Positions 1 to 8,861 of a stretch of 39,694 nucleotides of DNA are shown one piece after another (the stretch's first letter is position 1; the number at the start of each line of letters is the position of its first letter). A program made the position numbers and the translations under genes. Source of the DNA: DASYRM01 sp036004405 (GTDB lineage: Bacteria; Acidobacteriota; Vicinamibacteria; Vicinamibacterales; UBA2999); assembly GCA_036004405.1 (NCBI GenBank), contig DASYRM010000110.1, positions 1 through 39,694 of the forward strand. The letters run 5' to 3'. Under the pieces are notes generated by a model. That model did not search any database. It saw only the letters and a program-made list of their open reading frames with translations, and was not told the origin of the DNA.

Positions 1-123
1 ATCGACTGGTCGTGGAAGACGCTGCTCAACAAGAACTGGGAGGACCTGCTGTTTGCGGCCTACGGCGGCAGCGCCGAGTTCCGCAAGCCGAAGGTCACGT
101 TCTGGATTGGATACGACTTCTAG
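1..123 (+). CDS. C-terminal end of an outer-membrane beta-barrel protein (partial)
   Basis: The frame is open from the first base to a TAG at 121-123 and gives the last 40 residues of a protein that starts outside the window. The visible part is rich in aromatic residues alternating with polar ones, as in beta strands, and ends in Gly-Tyr-Asp-Phe. A terminal Phe is the known recognition signal for the BAM outer-membrane insertion machinery, so an outer-membrane barrel is likely. The family cannot be named from so short a piece. A hairpin at 135-160 follows the stop and would fit as its terminator. Confidence 0.6.
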   Translation: MDWSWKTLLNKNWEDLLFAAYGGSAEFRKPKVTFWIGYDF

Positions 124-134
124 GCGCGTTCACG

Positions 135-160
135 TCGGGCACATCTTTAGATGTGCCCGA
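135..160 (+). terminator. Perfect 10-bp stem-loop after the partial barrel gene
   Basis: A perfect inverted repeat of ten bases per arm (135-144 and 151-160) with a six-base loop lies 11 bases after the stop codon. No T-tract follows, so it is a stem-loop terminator or mRNA 3' end stabiliser rather than a textbook intrinsic terminator. Confidence 0.45.
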
Positions 161-162
161 CC

Positions 163-307
163 AGAGGCCCTGGACACGTTCGGCCGATTCGTCATGGCGA
201 ACCTGTGCGATCGAGGCATCGACGATTTCGACCGCCTCGCGCAGGGCGGATGGCGCGCTTACTGGCAGGCCCGCTTCAGCAAACACGGCCAGTCCACCTA
301 CGAGTGA
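163..307 (+). pseudogene. Possible relic: 3' end of an unidentified gene
   Basis: This short frame ends in TGA at 305-307. It has strong G/C bias at third codon positions and a natural-looking composition (LDTFGRFVMANL, then DDFDRLAQGGWRAYWQ). The opposite strand is also open here but lacks that codon bias. No start codon with a ribosome binding site precedes it, and the terminator-like hairpin sits just upstream, so if it was ever coding it is the tail of a gene truncated at its 5' end. I do not recognise the family; it could also be chance. Confidence 0.2.
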
Positions 308-346
308 CCATTCGGGCCTGATGCCGGAAGCCCGAAGCCTCGAGGC

Positions 347-1858
347 TCAGTTCTTCTCCAGCCGCAGCTCACTCTGCTCCATGTCCATCGACACGCGATA
401 GTTCGAGAGGAACTTGTGGCCCACGATGCCACCGAGCTGGAACCCAAGCAGCACGCTGGGTGCGCGCAGGTTGAGCACGACCAGCGGGAAGTTCCGGTAC
501 TCGATGCGGTCGAAGTCGAGGTCGTTGCCCGGCAGCAGGAACGCGTCGCGGTCCCAGCCCGACGTGCCCCATACCTTCAGCGGAATGCGGCGGAAGCTGT
601 TGGCGGGCAGCGCGCTGGCGGTGTCGGAGCTGATCGAAATCACCTCGCCGCCGGTGTCCACCACGAAGTAGGCCGGGTAGTTCGAGTTGAGCACGCCGCG
701 CACCATGGCCAGACGCGAGACGCGCATCGGCAGCCTGGTCATGGTTCCCGCCGACGGCAGCTTCCGGCCGATGGTCAGCAGCTTCGCTTTGTAATCAATC
801 GTCATCGACATGCCGAGCGACAGCGGCGAGAAGCTCTCCCCCTCGCGCTTGGGGATGCCCTTGAGCGCCGGGTTCTTGATCAGCACGGGCAGGTTGCGCA
901 CCTGCAGCGTCCCGAAGTCCAGCGACTTGACGCGGGCCAGCTGCAGACCGCGAAGCCCCACTTCGCCGACGCCGGCGCTGAGGGTATAGGTGATGGGCCG
1001 TACGCGCTCACGTTGCGCGGTCTCCCGCGACAGCACTGTCTCCTCCGAGCCGGTGTCGAGCACGAAGTCCTGGAGGCGGCCGCCGTTGACGCGCGCCTGG
1101 ACGACGATCTTGTCCCGGACCAGCCTGAACGGCAGCGTGTGCAGCGCGTTCAGATCATCGCCGTCGATGTCCACCGGCGTGAAGCCCTTGAACGCCTCGA
1201 GGAACTCCACCTGCGCGCGCGCCCAGGCCGCCTTGTCGCTGCGATCCTTGTTGGGGAGCAGGTTGATGTAGTTGGAGTAGGCGTTGGCGGCTTCGTCGTA
1301 GCGATTGAGCCGTTCGTAGATGTCGCCGATGGCGGCGTGAATCTCGCCATCGCGCGGAGCGGCGGCCGAGGCCGCCAGGGCCTGGTCCAGCGCTTCCTGC
1401 AGTTTGCTGCGCGTGGCCAGCGACTTCGCGTGGCCAAACCGGGCGCGCGGCGACTCGGGCGATGCCGCGAGCGCGCGGTCGTAGGCGCGATCCGCTTCGT
1501 CGAAGAGCCCGTTCGACCACAGCGCGTCGCCGAGCAACGACAGCGCATCGGCGTCGGCGCCCGGCAAGGCAGTGAGCTTTTCGGCCTCCTGCCGCGCCAG
1601 ACCGAACTCGGCGACTTTGAGGGATGTCCGGATCTTGCCCTTGCGGGCCTGCGTGGCCAGGCCGGCGTCGTCGGTCTGGATGGCGCGGTCGAACGCCTTC
1701 AACGCTTCTTGAAGCCGGTTCTCTTCGAACAGCTGGTTCGCAAGCTGAAACTGGAGATCGGCGTCGCCGGTCGACGCCCGCTCGGAGGCGCTCAGCGCCA
1801 GCGTGCACAGGGCGGCAATCGAGAACACAACTCCCGCGCGTCGATGTGACATGGGCAT
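347..1858 (-). CDS. Exported TPR protein with two retropepsin-like aspartyl protease units
   Basis: This 503-residue protein begins with a signal peptide (about residues 1-24). At least three TPR-like helical repeats follow (about 32-200), for example one ending EALKAFDRAI and one with NRYDEAANAYSNY. The C-terminal half carries two copies of the aspartyl protease core: FVLDTGSEETVLS with Asp268 and FVVDTGGEVISIS with Asp401. Bacterial retropepsin-like proteins normally have one Asp-Thr-Gly per chain and dimerise. Here two units on one chain could form an active site within the monomer, as pepsins do. The probable location is the periplasm. The start at 1858 is chosen because it precedes the signal peptide; an ATG two codons later is an alternative. 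Substrate unknown; TPRs suggest protein binding. Confidence 0.8.
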   Translation of the reverse strand: MPMSHRRAGVVFSIAALCTLALSASERASTGDADLQFQLANQLFEENRLQEALKAFDRAIQTDDAGLATQARKGKIRTSLKVAEFGLARQEAEKLTALPGADADALSLLGDALWSNGLFDEADRAYDRALAASPESPRARFGHAKSLATRSKLQEALDQALAASAAAPRDGEIHAAIGDIYERLNRYDEAANAYSNYINLLPNKDRSDKAAWARAQVEFLEAFKGFTPVDIDGDDLNALHTLPFRLVRDKIVVQARVNGGRLQDFVLDTGSEETVLSRETAQRERVRPITYTLSAGVGEVGLRGLQLARVKSLDFGTLQVRNLPVLIKNPALKGIPKREGESFSPLSLGMSMTIDYKAKLLTIGRKLPSAGTMTRLPMRVSRLAMVRGVLNSNYPAYFVVDTGGEVISISSDTASALPANSFRRIPLKVWGTSGWDRDAFLLPGNDLDFDRIEYRNFPLVVLNLRAPSVLLGFQLGGIVGHKFLSNYRVSMDMEQSELRLEKN

Positions 1859-1950
1859 GGCCCAGACCCCTCAGACTCGGGCAATGTGACCGGCCGCCCC
1901 CTGCAAGCGGCGTGTCTGCCTCGGATCGGAAACTGCCGGTGCTTCTCCCG

Positions 1951-2211
1951 CTACTTCTGGAAGTACTGCGAGTTCACGGGGATGAAGCTCTTCCATTTTT
2001 CCGGCGTCTCGTCGAGAGCGAAGATCGCCTCCACTGGACAGGCCGGAACGCACGCGCCGCAATCGATGCACTCGTCGGGGTGGATGTACAGCATCTCCGC
2101 TGTCTGAAAATCGGGTTCGTCCTTGCGCGGGTGGATGCAATCGACCGGGCAGACGTCGACACATGCCGTGTCCTTGGTGCCGACGCAGGGTTCACAGATG
2201 ATATACGCCAC
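1951..2211 (-). CDS. fdxA: 7Fe ferredoxin (3Fe-4S plus 4Fe-4S)
   Basis: This is an 86-residue cytoplasmic electron carrier. The N-terminal half has the C-x7-C-x3-CP spacing typical of a 3Fe-4S plus 4Fe-4S ferredoxin (CVGTKDTACVDVCPVDCIH), and the second half has the classical CIDCGACVPACP motif. The pattern and length match the FdxA type known from Actinobacteria and Thermus. The GTG start at 2211 is preferred over the upstream ATG at 2334 because GAGGAGA lies a few bases before it and the family begins almost exactly there; the 41 residues further upstream look non-coding. It is divergent from the sensor kinase at 2352. The redox partner cannot be told from this window. Confidence 0.92.
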   Translation of the reverse strand: MAYIICEPCVGTKDTACVDVCPVDCIHPRKDEPDFQTAEMLYIHPDECIDCGACVPACPVEAIFALDETPEKWKSFIPVNSQYFQK

Positions 2212-2351
2212 TAACTTCTCCTCGGGCCTTTCCTCTCGGATCGCGCGTCCGCCGGGAAGTATACCTTGGGGCTCCTGGACCGCCCGGTGTCCCGTTTTTG
2301 TACGCCCGGGGATGGCCCGGGGCCGGTAGGGCATAATCGGGGCCTCGACCC

Positions 2352-4144
2352 ATGCGCCTGTCGTCGTCGCTCACGAACCGGATCTTCCTGGCCTGCACGC
2401 TGCTGGCGACAGTGTCGCTCGGCTTCGCCTTCGCGTTCGTGAACGCCCAGGTGACCGGCGAAGTGGAGGCCGAGTTGCGGCGCGACCTCTCGGAGGCCGG
2501 CACGCTGGTCGATCAGCGCCGGGCGGCCTTCACCGAGACCTTCACGACCCTCACGCACCTCATCGCCGACCTGCCAAAGCTGATTGGCTCGGTCGCCACC
2601 AAAGACCCGCCCACCGTGCAGCCGCTGGCCGACGAGTACCGGAATCAGATCGACGCCGACGCGCTCGTCATCCTCAGCCCCAGCGGCGTCGTGCTGGCCC
2701 GCTCGGGCGTCGAGACCGACGCCCTGATGCAGGCCGCCACCGGGAGCTCGCACGAGGGCACCACGTCGATGCCGCACGCACGCGGGCTCCTGCAGGTGGT
2801 CAGCGCGCCGATCATCGAAGGGCCCGATCCGACCAACGTGATTGGACGCCTGACCGTCGGCTTCTTCCTCGACGACCGGCGCGCGGTGCAGTTCAAGGCG
2901 GTCACGGGCACCGAGATCGCGTTCGCGGCCGGCGGGCACGTGCTCGCGTCGTCGCTGCCGCGCGAGACGCGCAGCGGCCTCGACGCGCTGACCACGGTGC
3001 GCGGCGTCACGCCGGTGTCGCTGCACGGCGAGGAATACGTGATGGTGTCGCGGCCGTTCGCCCGCGCCGGAACCGCGGCCGATCCGAATGGGCCGACCAC
3101 GCTCATCCTGCGCTCGCGCACCGAGCGGCTCCGCTACCTGAGCACGCTGCGGGCCGGTCTCGCCGGCGCCCTGATCGTGACGCTCCTCCTCGCCACGGTG
3201 CTCAGCTATGCCGTCGCCCGCACGATGACGCGGCCGCTGGCGGCGGTCACCGACGCGATGCGCGACGTGGCGGCCACCGGTGACCTCACGCGCAAGGTCA
3301 CCGTGCAGAGCCGGGCCTGGGACGACGAGGACGCGCGGCTCCTCGGCTCCACGTTCAACACGCTCACGGAGTCGATCGCCCGCTTCCAGCGCGAGGCGGC
3401 GCAGCGCGAGCGGCTGTCGTCGCTCGGGCGGCTGTCCACCGTGATCGCCCACGAGGTGCGCAACCCGCTGATGATCATCCGGGCGTCGTTGTCGTCGCTG
3501 CGCGGCGAGCGCATCTCGGCGCGCGACGTCCGCGAAGCCGTCGCCGACATCGACGAAGAGACGCAGCGGATCAACCGCATCGTCACCGAGGTGCTGGACT
3601 TCGCCAAGCCGATCCGCTTCGACTTTGCCGAGACCAGCGTCAACGACGTGTGCCGCGCGTCGGTCACCGCTGCCTGGGCCGGCGAAACGCCGGACGACGT
3701 CCACCTCGAGCTCGACCCCGGCATCCCGCCGTTCGTCACCGACGCCGAGCGCCTGCGCACGGTGCTGGTCAACCTCCTGGCCAACGCCCGGCACGCGGTG
3801 CAGGCGGTGGCGGCCGATCGGCCGGGCAGGGGTGTCCGCGGCGAGCGAGAGCGAGCCGCCCAAGCCAACGCTGTGCTCGACGAGCCGGCCGTGCTGCTGC
3901 GCACCGAACGGCACGACTCGCGCGTCGTCATCTCAGTGGCCGACCGCGGCGCCGGGATCTCACCGGAGGATCTGCCGCACGTGTTCGACCCGTACTACAC
4001 CACCCGGCGGTCGGGCACCGGCCTCGGGCTGCCGATTGCCAAGAACATCGTCGAGGGCCTCGGCGGCACGATCGCGGTGACGAGCCGCCTCGCCGAGGGC
4101 ACCACCGTGCGAATCGATCTCCCGGCGCGCGACGGCACGACGGC

Positions 4145-4148
<4 letters not shown>
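2352..4148 (+). CDS. Membrane sensor histidine kinase with periplasmic sensor, HAMP, HisKA and HATPase
   Basis: This 598-residue kinase has a first membrane helix at about 10-30, a periplasmic sensor region of about 230 residues that looks like a Cache-type fold, a second helix at about 266-288, a HAMP linker, the phosphoacceptor His367 in IAHEVRNPL, and an HATPase domain with N box (NLLANARHAV), G1 box (DRGAGI) and G2 box (GTGLGLPIAKN). A charged insert lies between the N and G1 boxes. Its ATG overlaps nothing upstream; a CATAAT at 2332-2337 could be a -10 element. The stop overlaps the start of the sigma-54 response regulator by four bases (ATGA), so the two are almost certainly cognate, as in NtrB/NtrC or ZraS/ZraR pairs. 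The signal is unknown. Confidence 0.92.
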
Positions 4149-5512
<1,364 letters not shown>

Positions 5513-5533
5513 TGAGTACTCCCGAACGTGGCT

Positions 5534-5553
5534 GCAGGCCTTCTTAGGCCTGC
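5534..5553 (+). terminator. Hairpin after the response regulator gene
   Basis: Two perfect 8-base arms (GCAGGCCT and AGGCCTGC) flank a TCTT loop 21 bases after the stop codon. No run of T follows. The remaining space up to the next gene (5554-5704) shows no gene I can support. Confidence 0.4.
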
Positions 5554-5704
5554 GTCTCGCTTTCCGGTCGCGTGATCGCTTACCGGCGAGGTAAGCCGGC
5601 CGGGCTGGGCCTTCGGCGAACAATCACGAAATCGCCGCAGCGCGGGCGATTGTCTGCCGAATCACGACCGGCATTTCGTTTGCACCCGGACGGTGCGCTC
5701 GGCC

Positions 5705-5739
5705 CCAGTACCCCCATTTGCCCGCCCTCTTGGGTGGGC
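5705..5739 (+). repeat. Partial copy (right half) of the composite palindromic element
   Basis: CCAGTA, a short spacer and ATTT lead into the hairpin GCCCGCC-N6-GGTGGGC at 5720-5739, whose right arm has a G-T mismatch. The hairpin ends 24 bases before the ATG of the CuA gene. It matches the right half of the full copies at 6679-6757 and 39283-39362, and is the most diverged copy in the window. Confidence 0.6.
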
Positions 5740-5763
5740 GTAGATGCCTATAGAGTCTCCAGC

Positions 5764-6207
5764 ATGAGACATCGCCTGACGCTGCTGACCGCCTTTGGAG
5801 TCGTGTGCCTCGTGGCCGTCCCCGCCACGCCGGCGGCCCCGCGCGCCGCGCTGTCGGCCGTACGCGCCGACGAACCGCGGGTCATCGAGGTGGTGGCCAA
5901 ACGGTTCGCGTGGGAGCCCTCCGAAATCCAGGTGACGGTGGGCGAACGCGTCCGTCTGGTGCTGCGCACCGCCGACGGCCTGCACGGCATCGAGTTGAAG
6001 AAGTTCAAGATCGCCAAGGAGATTCCGCGCGGGAACAAGGCGATCACCGTGGAGTTCACCGCCGACGAGGCCGGACGATTCCCGTTCCTCTGCTCCGAGT
6101 ACTGTGGCGACGGCCACGACGACATGAAGGGCACCCTCGTGGTGCTCGCCCGCGACGCGGCGCCGGCGGCCCCGGCGCCGTCCGATCCCCCTGCTCCCCA
6201 AAACTGA
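5764..6207 (+). CDS. Exported stand-alone CuA-domain protein (COX2-like)
   Basis: This 147-residue protein has a signal peptide (about 1-25) and a cupredoxin domain with a complete binuclear CuA site: His74 (GLHGIEL), then C110-x3-C114-x3-H118-x2-M121 (CSEYCGDGHDDM). That pattern is the one in cytochrome c oxidase subunit II and nitrous-oxide reductase. The two membrane helices of genuine subunit II are absent and no subunit I gene is nearby, so this is a soluble periplasmic CuA electron carrier or a copper-delivery protein rather than an oxidase subunit. The C-terminus is a short Pro/Ala-rich tail. The start is placed at the ATG before the signal peptide. It heads a same-strand set with a cytochrome, a barrel and a cupredoxin. 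Confidence 0.85.
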   Translation: MRHRLTLLTAFGVVCLVAVPATPAAPRAALSAVRADEPRVIEVVAKRFAWEPSEIQVTVGERVRLVLRTADGLHGIELKKFKIAKEIPRGNKAITVEFTADEAGRFPFLCSEYCGDGHDDMKGTLVVLARDAAPAAPAPSDPPAPQN

Positions 6208-6229
6208 TCCCCGATTAAGAGGAGAGTCG

Positions 6230-6682
6230 ATGCGTTTTCGTCTTCTGAGCCTTCTCGTTGCCGCCGCCGTGTTTGCGGGAACCGCCGCCTGCGACGAGGC
6301 CTTGTCCGACCTGACGGGCCCGACGCCCAACCTCCAGCCGACCTTCAGCAGCATCCAGAAGGAGATCTTCGACACGACCGATTCGTCGGGTCGGCTGGCG
6401 TGTGTGAACTGTCATACTGCGGTCGGTCGTGTCCCTTCGGCCGGTCTCGACCTCACCGCCGGCAACTCGTATAGCCGCCTCGTCGGCGTGTCGAGTGTGG
6501 AGCGTCCCGGCGTGTTGCGCGTGGCGGCGGGCGATCCCGACAACAGCTACATCGTCCACAAGCTCGAAGGGCGCTCGGATATCGTGGGTGGGCGAATGCC
6601 GCGCGGCACCGGACCGTTCTTGACCAGCGGCCAGATGCTCGTCATCCGCCGCTGGATCGCCGATGGCGCCGCCAACAACTAG
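6230..6682 (+). CDS. c-type cytochrome lipoprotein
   Basis: This 150-residue protein has a signal sequence ending in a lipobox-like TAAC with Cys21, so it is probably a membrane-tethered lipoprotein. One heme-binding motif is visible (CVNCH), and a likely axial Met lies in GGRMPRGTGP, the arrangement seen in small monoheme domains of the Planctomycete/Acidobacteria type, which often end RRWIADGA as here. A good ribosome binding site (AAGAGGAGA) precedes the ATG, 22 bases after the CuA gene. The stop codon lies inside the left arm of the palindromic element at 6679-6757. It probably passes electrons to or from its CuA and cupredoxin neighbours. Confidence 0.85.
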   Translation: MRFRLLSLLVAAAVFAGTAACDEALSDLTGPTPNLQPTFSSIQKEIFDTTDSSGRLACVNCHTAVGRVPSAGLDLTAGNSYSRLVGVSSVERPGVLRVAAGDPDNSYIVHKLEGRSDIVGGRMPRGTGPFLTSGQMLVIRRWIADGAANN

Positions 6683-6757
6683 CGAGGCTGCGCCTGATTG
6701 AATCGTGAGGCTTCGCCTCGCTAGTGCAGTGTTTGATTGCCCGCCCTCCGGGCGGGC
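6679..6757 (+). repeat. Composite palindromic element, full copy 1
   Basis: A 46-bp unit with perfect 10-bp inverted ends (CTAGCGAGGC at 6679-6688, GCCTCGCTAG at 6715-6724) is followed by a 14-base spacer (TGCAGTGTTTGATT) and a perfect hairpin GCCCGCC-CTCCG-GGCGGGC at 6739-6757. The ATG of the next gene lies 14 bases further. The interior carries TGCGCC near the left end and GAGGCTTC at the right, which recur in the copy before aceE. The left end includes the stop codon of the cytochrome gene. Confidence 0.8.
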
Positions 6758-6771
6758 GTAGGAGTCCGACA

Positions 6772-7611
6772 ATGACCGCGTTTCGTACCCTGGGCCTGCT
6801 GCTGGCCCTCACTGTTCTCGCGCCGCAGCTGGCGCTCGCGCAGGCCGCGCCGGCCGCGCCGGCCACCAAGGACGACGATCCCGATCGCGACTTCAATCGG
6901 TCGCAACCCGACTTCGTGGTGATCAACCTGCCGACCACGCTGCGGGTGCCGAAGTTCAAGAGCGCCTTCCGTGTCACGCACCGCTTCGGCCGGCCGCTCG
7001 GCCAGGGCAGCTTCGGCAACCTGGCCGAGGACCTGTTCGGCCTGGATTCCGGCGCCCAGATCGGGCTCGAGTACCGCTTCGGCCTGATGCGCGGGCTGCA
7101 GGTGGGGATCCATCGCACCAGCGATCGCACGATCGAGTTCTTCACGCAGTACAGCCTGCTGCAGCAGGCCGATCACGGCGTGGGGCTCGGCGTGATCGCG
7201 TCGATCGACGGCACCAACAACTTCAAGGACAGCTACACGCCGATGATCGGCGTGGCGCTCTCGCGTGAGCTCGGGCGCTATGGCGCCGTCTACGTGGAGC
7301 CGATGTACGTCAACAACTCCAACCTGCTGCCGTCCGAGCTCGTGGACGACAACGACACGTTCATGGTCGGCCTCGGCGCCCGCATCCGCGTCCGGCCGAC
7401 CGTCAACATCGTGGCCGAATTCATCCCGCGCTCGGGCAACACGCCGGGGGTAAACCACGGCACGTTCGGCATCGAAAAGGTGGTCGGCGGCCACACGTTC
7501 CAGCTGAATTTCTCGGACGGCTTCGGCACGACGATGGGACAGCTGGCGCGCGGCGGCACGGCCAAGGACAATTGGTACCTCGGCTTCAACATCTCGAGAA
7601 AGTTCTTCTGA
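6772..7611 (+). CDS. Outer-membrane beta-barrel protein, DUF5777-like
   Basis: This 279-residue protein has a clear signal peptide (about 1-23), then PDFVVINLPTTLRVPKFKSAF and a body of alternating strands ending in Lys-Phe-Phe, the BAM signal. The opening segment (inheritance of LPTTLRVPK followed by THRFGRPL) is what I associate with the DUF5777 family, whose role is unknown; members are often found beside cupredoxins, cytochromes and YceI-like proteins. The ATG at 6772 is chosen because it precedes the signal peptide; upstream in-frame codons fall within the repeat element. It lies between the cytochrome and cupredoxin genes and may be the outer-membrane component of the same system. Confidence 0.8.
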   Translation: MTAFRTLGLLLALTVLAPQLALAQAAPAAPATKDDDPDRDFNRSQPDFVVINLPTTLRVPKFKSAFRVTHRFGRPLGQGSFGNLAEDLFGLDSGAQIGLEYRFGLMRGLQVGIHRTSDRTIEFFTQYSLLQQADHGVGLGVIASIDGTNNFKDSYTPMIGVALSRELGRYGAVYVEPMYVNNSNLLPSELVDDNDTFMVGLGARIRVRPTVNIVAEFIPRSGNTPGVNHGTFGIEKVVGGHTFQLNFSDGFGTTMGQLARGGTAKDNWYLGFNISRKFF

Positions 7612-7622
7612 GAGATCGGACC

Positions 7623-8030
7623 ATGATGAAGACGACATCTTTCGCAGCCGCGGTGTTTGCGGCCGCCTGCCTGGCGGCTGGCTGCGGAGGCGGCTCCACC
7701 GGTCCGTCCAGCAACGGCGGCGGCAGCAACAGCGGCGGCAGCTCTACGACCACGACGACGATCACGATCACGTCTGCCGGCGTGTCTCCGAAGGACATTA
7801 CGGTCGCCGTCGGCTCGCGCGTAACGTTCGTCAACAACGACTCGCAGCCGCACGACATGGACTCGAATCCGCATCCGGAACACACGGATTGCCCGGCGCT
7901 CAACGTGGGCTTCATCGCGGCCGGCGCCCAGGGCATCACCCTGAACCTGACTACCGCTCGCACCTGCGGGTTCCACGACCACAATCAGCCGAGCAACACG
8001 AACCTGCAGGGAACGGTCCGAATCCAGTAG
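7623..8030 (+). CDS. Cupredoxin (plastocyanin-like) lipoprotein
   Basis: This 135-residue protein has a lipoprotein signal ending LAAGC, a Gly/Ser/Thr linker of about 30 residues, and a blue-copper domain. The domain shows DITVAVGSRVTFVNNDSQPHDM (first His ligand) and RTCGFHDHNQP (Cys and second His). The usual fourth Met ligand is not obvious, and the loop carries an unusual His- and Cys-containing stretch (HPHPEHTDC). It is 11 bases after the barrel gene and clearly in the same operon. Expected role: surface-tethered electron transfer or copper handling. The first of two adjacent ATGs is used. Confidence 0.85.
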   Translation: MMKTTSFAAAVFAAACLAAGCGGGSTGPSSNGGGSNSGGSSTTTTTITITSAGVSPKDITVAVGSRVTFVNNDSQPHDMDSNPHPEHTDCPALNVGFIAAGAQGITLNLTTARTCGFHDHNQPSNTNLQGTVRIQ

Positions 8031-8034
8031 GCGT

Positions 8035-8098
8035 GTACGTAGAGGCGGGCCTCTTAAGCCCGCCTGCTCCAGGCGGACCTGAAGGTCCGCCTCTACGA
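8035..8098. repeat. Double hairpin between convergent genes (REP-like)
   Basis: Two stem-loops (AGGCGGGC at 8043-8050 with GCCCGCCT at 8058-8065; AGGCGGACCT at 8071-8080 with AGGTCCGCCT at 8083-8092) are enclosed by GTAGAGG and CCTCTAC outer arms. The unit fills the whole gap between the convergent genes at 7623-8030 and 8100-8798 and probably acts as a bidirectional terminator. It belongs to the same REP-like family as 8811-8835, 13434-13494, 21489-21548 and 34911-34951. Confidence 0.6.
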
Positions 8099-8099
8099 T

Positions 8100-8798
8100 C
8101 TACTCCGCCGTCTCTCCTGGCTTCAACTCCAGCACGTCGACACCGGCCGGCACGAGCGACTTCAGCTCGGCAGGCGTCCCCGTCAGGATCGGAAACGTGC
8201 CCCAGTGCATCGGCACCACTTGCCGCACGCCGAGCATCGCGCACGCGCGGGCGGCGTCGGCGGGGCCCATGGTGAAGCGATCGCCGATCGGCAGAAACGC
8301 GATCGCGGGCCGGTAGACCTCTCCAATGAGGCGCATGTCGCCAAACAGGCCGGTGTCGCCGGCGAAATAGAGGCTGCGGCCGTCTTCGAGGCGCACGATG
8401 AAACCGGCCGCCTCGCCCAGGTAGATCATCTGGCCGTCGTCCATGTAGCCGCTGCTATGGCTGGCCGCGGTCATCGACACGCGCACGCCGGCCACGTCGA
8501 TCGACCCGCCCTTGTTCATCGGCAGCAGGTTCTGCAGCCCTTTGCGTCCGAGCCAGTCGCACAGCTCGTAGACGGCCACGACCGGCGCGCCCGATTCGCG
8601 GGCACAGGCGATGAGGTCGTCGATATGGTCGCCGTGCCCGTGGGAGGCCAGAATCACGTCCGCCTTCGGGGGCTTCTTCAGCGCTTCGGGACAGGCCGGG
8701 TTGCCCCGCAGCCAGGGGTCGAACAGCAGCCGCTTTCCGCCCGGAGTGCGAATCAGAAAGGTGGAATGGCCGTACCAGGTAATCGCCAGCGGCTGCAT
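8100..8798 (-). CDS. UPF0173-type metal-dependent hydrolase (metallo-beta-lactamase fold)
   Basis: This is a 232-residue cytoplasmic protein. The start MQPLAITWYGHSTFLIRT with GKRLLFDPWL, and the metal motif SHGHGDHIDD at about residue 53, are typical of the UPF0173/YtkL family of metallo-beta-lactamase-fold hydrolases. Further ligands are visible in SHSSGYM, FAGDTGLFGDM and PMHWGTF. Family members are full-length at about 225-235 residues. The physiological substrate is not established. It is monocistronic and convergent with the cupredoxin gene. Confidence 0.9.
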   Translation of the reverse strand: MQPLAITWYGHSTFLIRTPGGKRLLFDPWLRGNPACPEALKKPPKADVILASHGHGDHIDDLIACARESGAPVVAVYELCDWLGRKGLQNLLPMNKGGSIDVAGVRVSMTAASHSSGYMDDGQMIYLGEAAGFIVRLEDGRSLYFAGDTGLFGDMRLIGEVYRPAIAFLPIGDRFTMGPADAARACAMLGVRQVVPMHWGTFPILTGTPAELKSLVPAGVDVLELKPGETAE

Positions 8799-8810
8799 GG
8801 GCCGATCTTA

Positions 8811-8835
8811 GTAGGGGCCGCCTTCAGGCGGTCCC
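8811..8835. repeat. REP-like palindrome, single copy
   Basis: GTAGGGGCCGCC-TTCA-GGCGGTCCC, the core of the REP-like family, lies between the divergent UPF0173 and lipA genes. One base differs from the consensus right arm GGCGGCCC. Confidence 0.6.
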
Positions 8836-8861
8836 GTTGTCCGCTACACTTGGAAGAGGAA

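Noticed and set aside
416..1849. Long open frame on the plus strand opposite the aspartyl protease gene
   Set aside because: It is the antisense of a well-supported gene; composition is His/Val/Arg-rich without domains, and GC-rich genes often leave the antisense frame open.
2211..3914. Long minus-strand frame opposite the sensor kinase
   Set aside because: Antisense shadow of a kinase with all motifs; product is Arg/Gly/His-rich without recognisable family.
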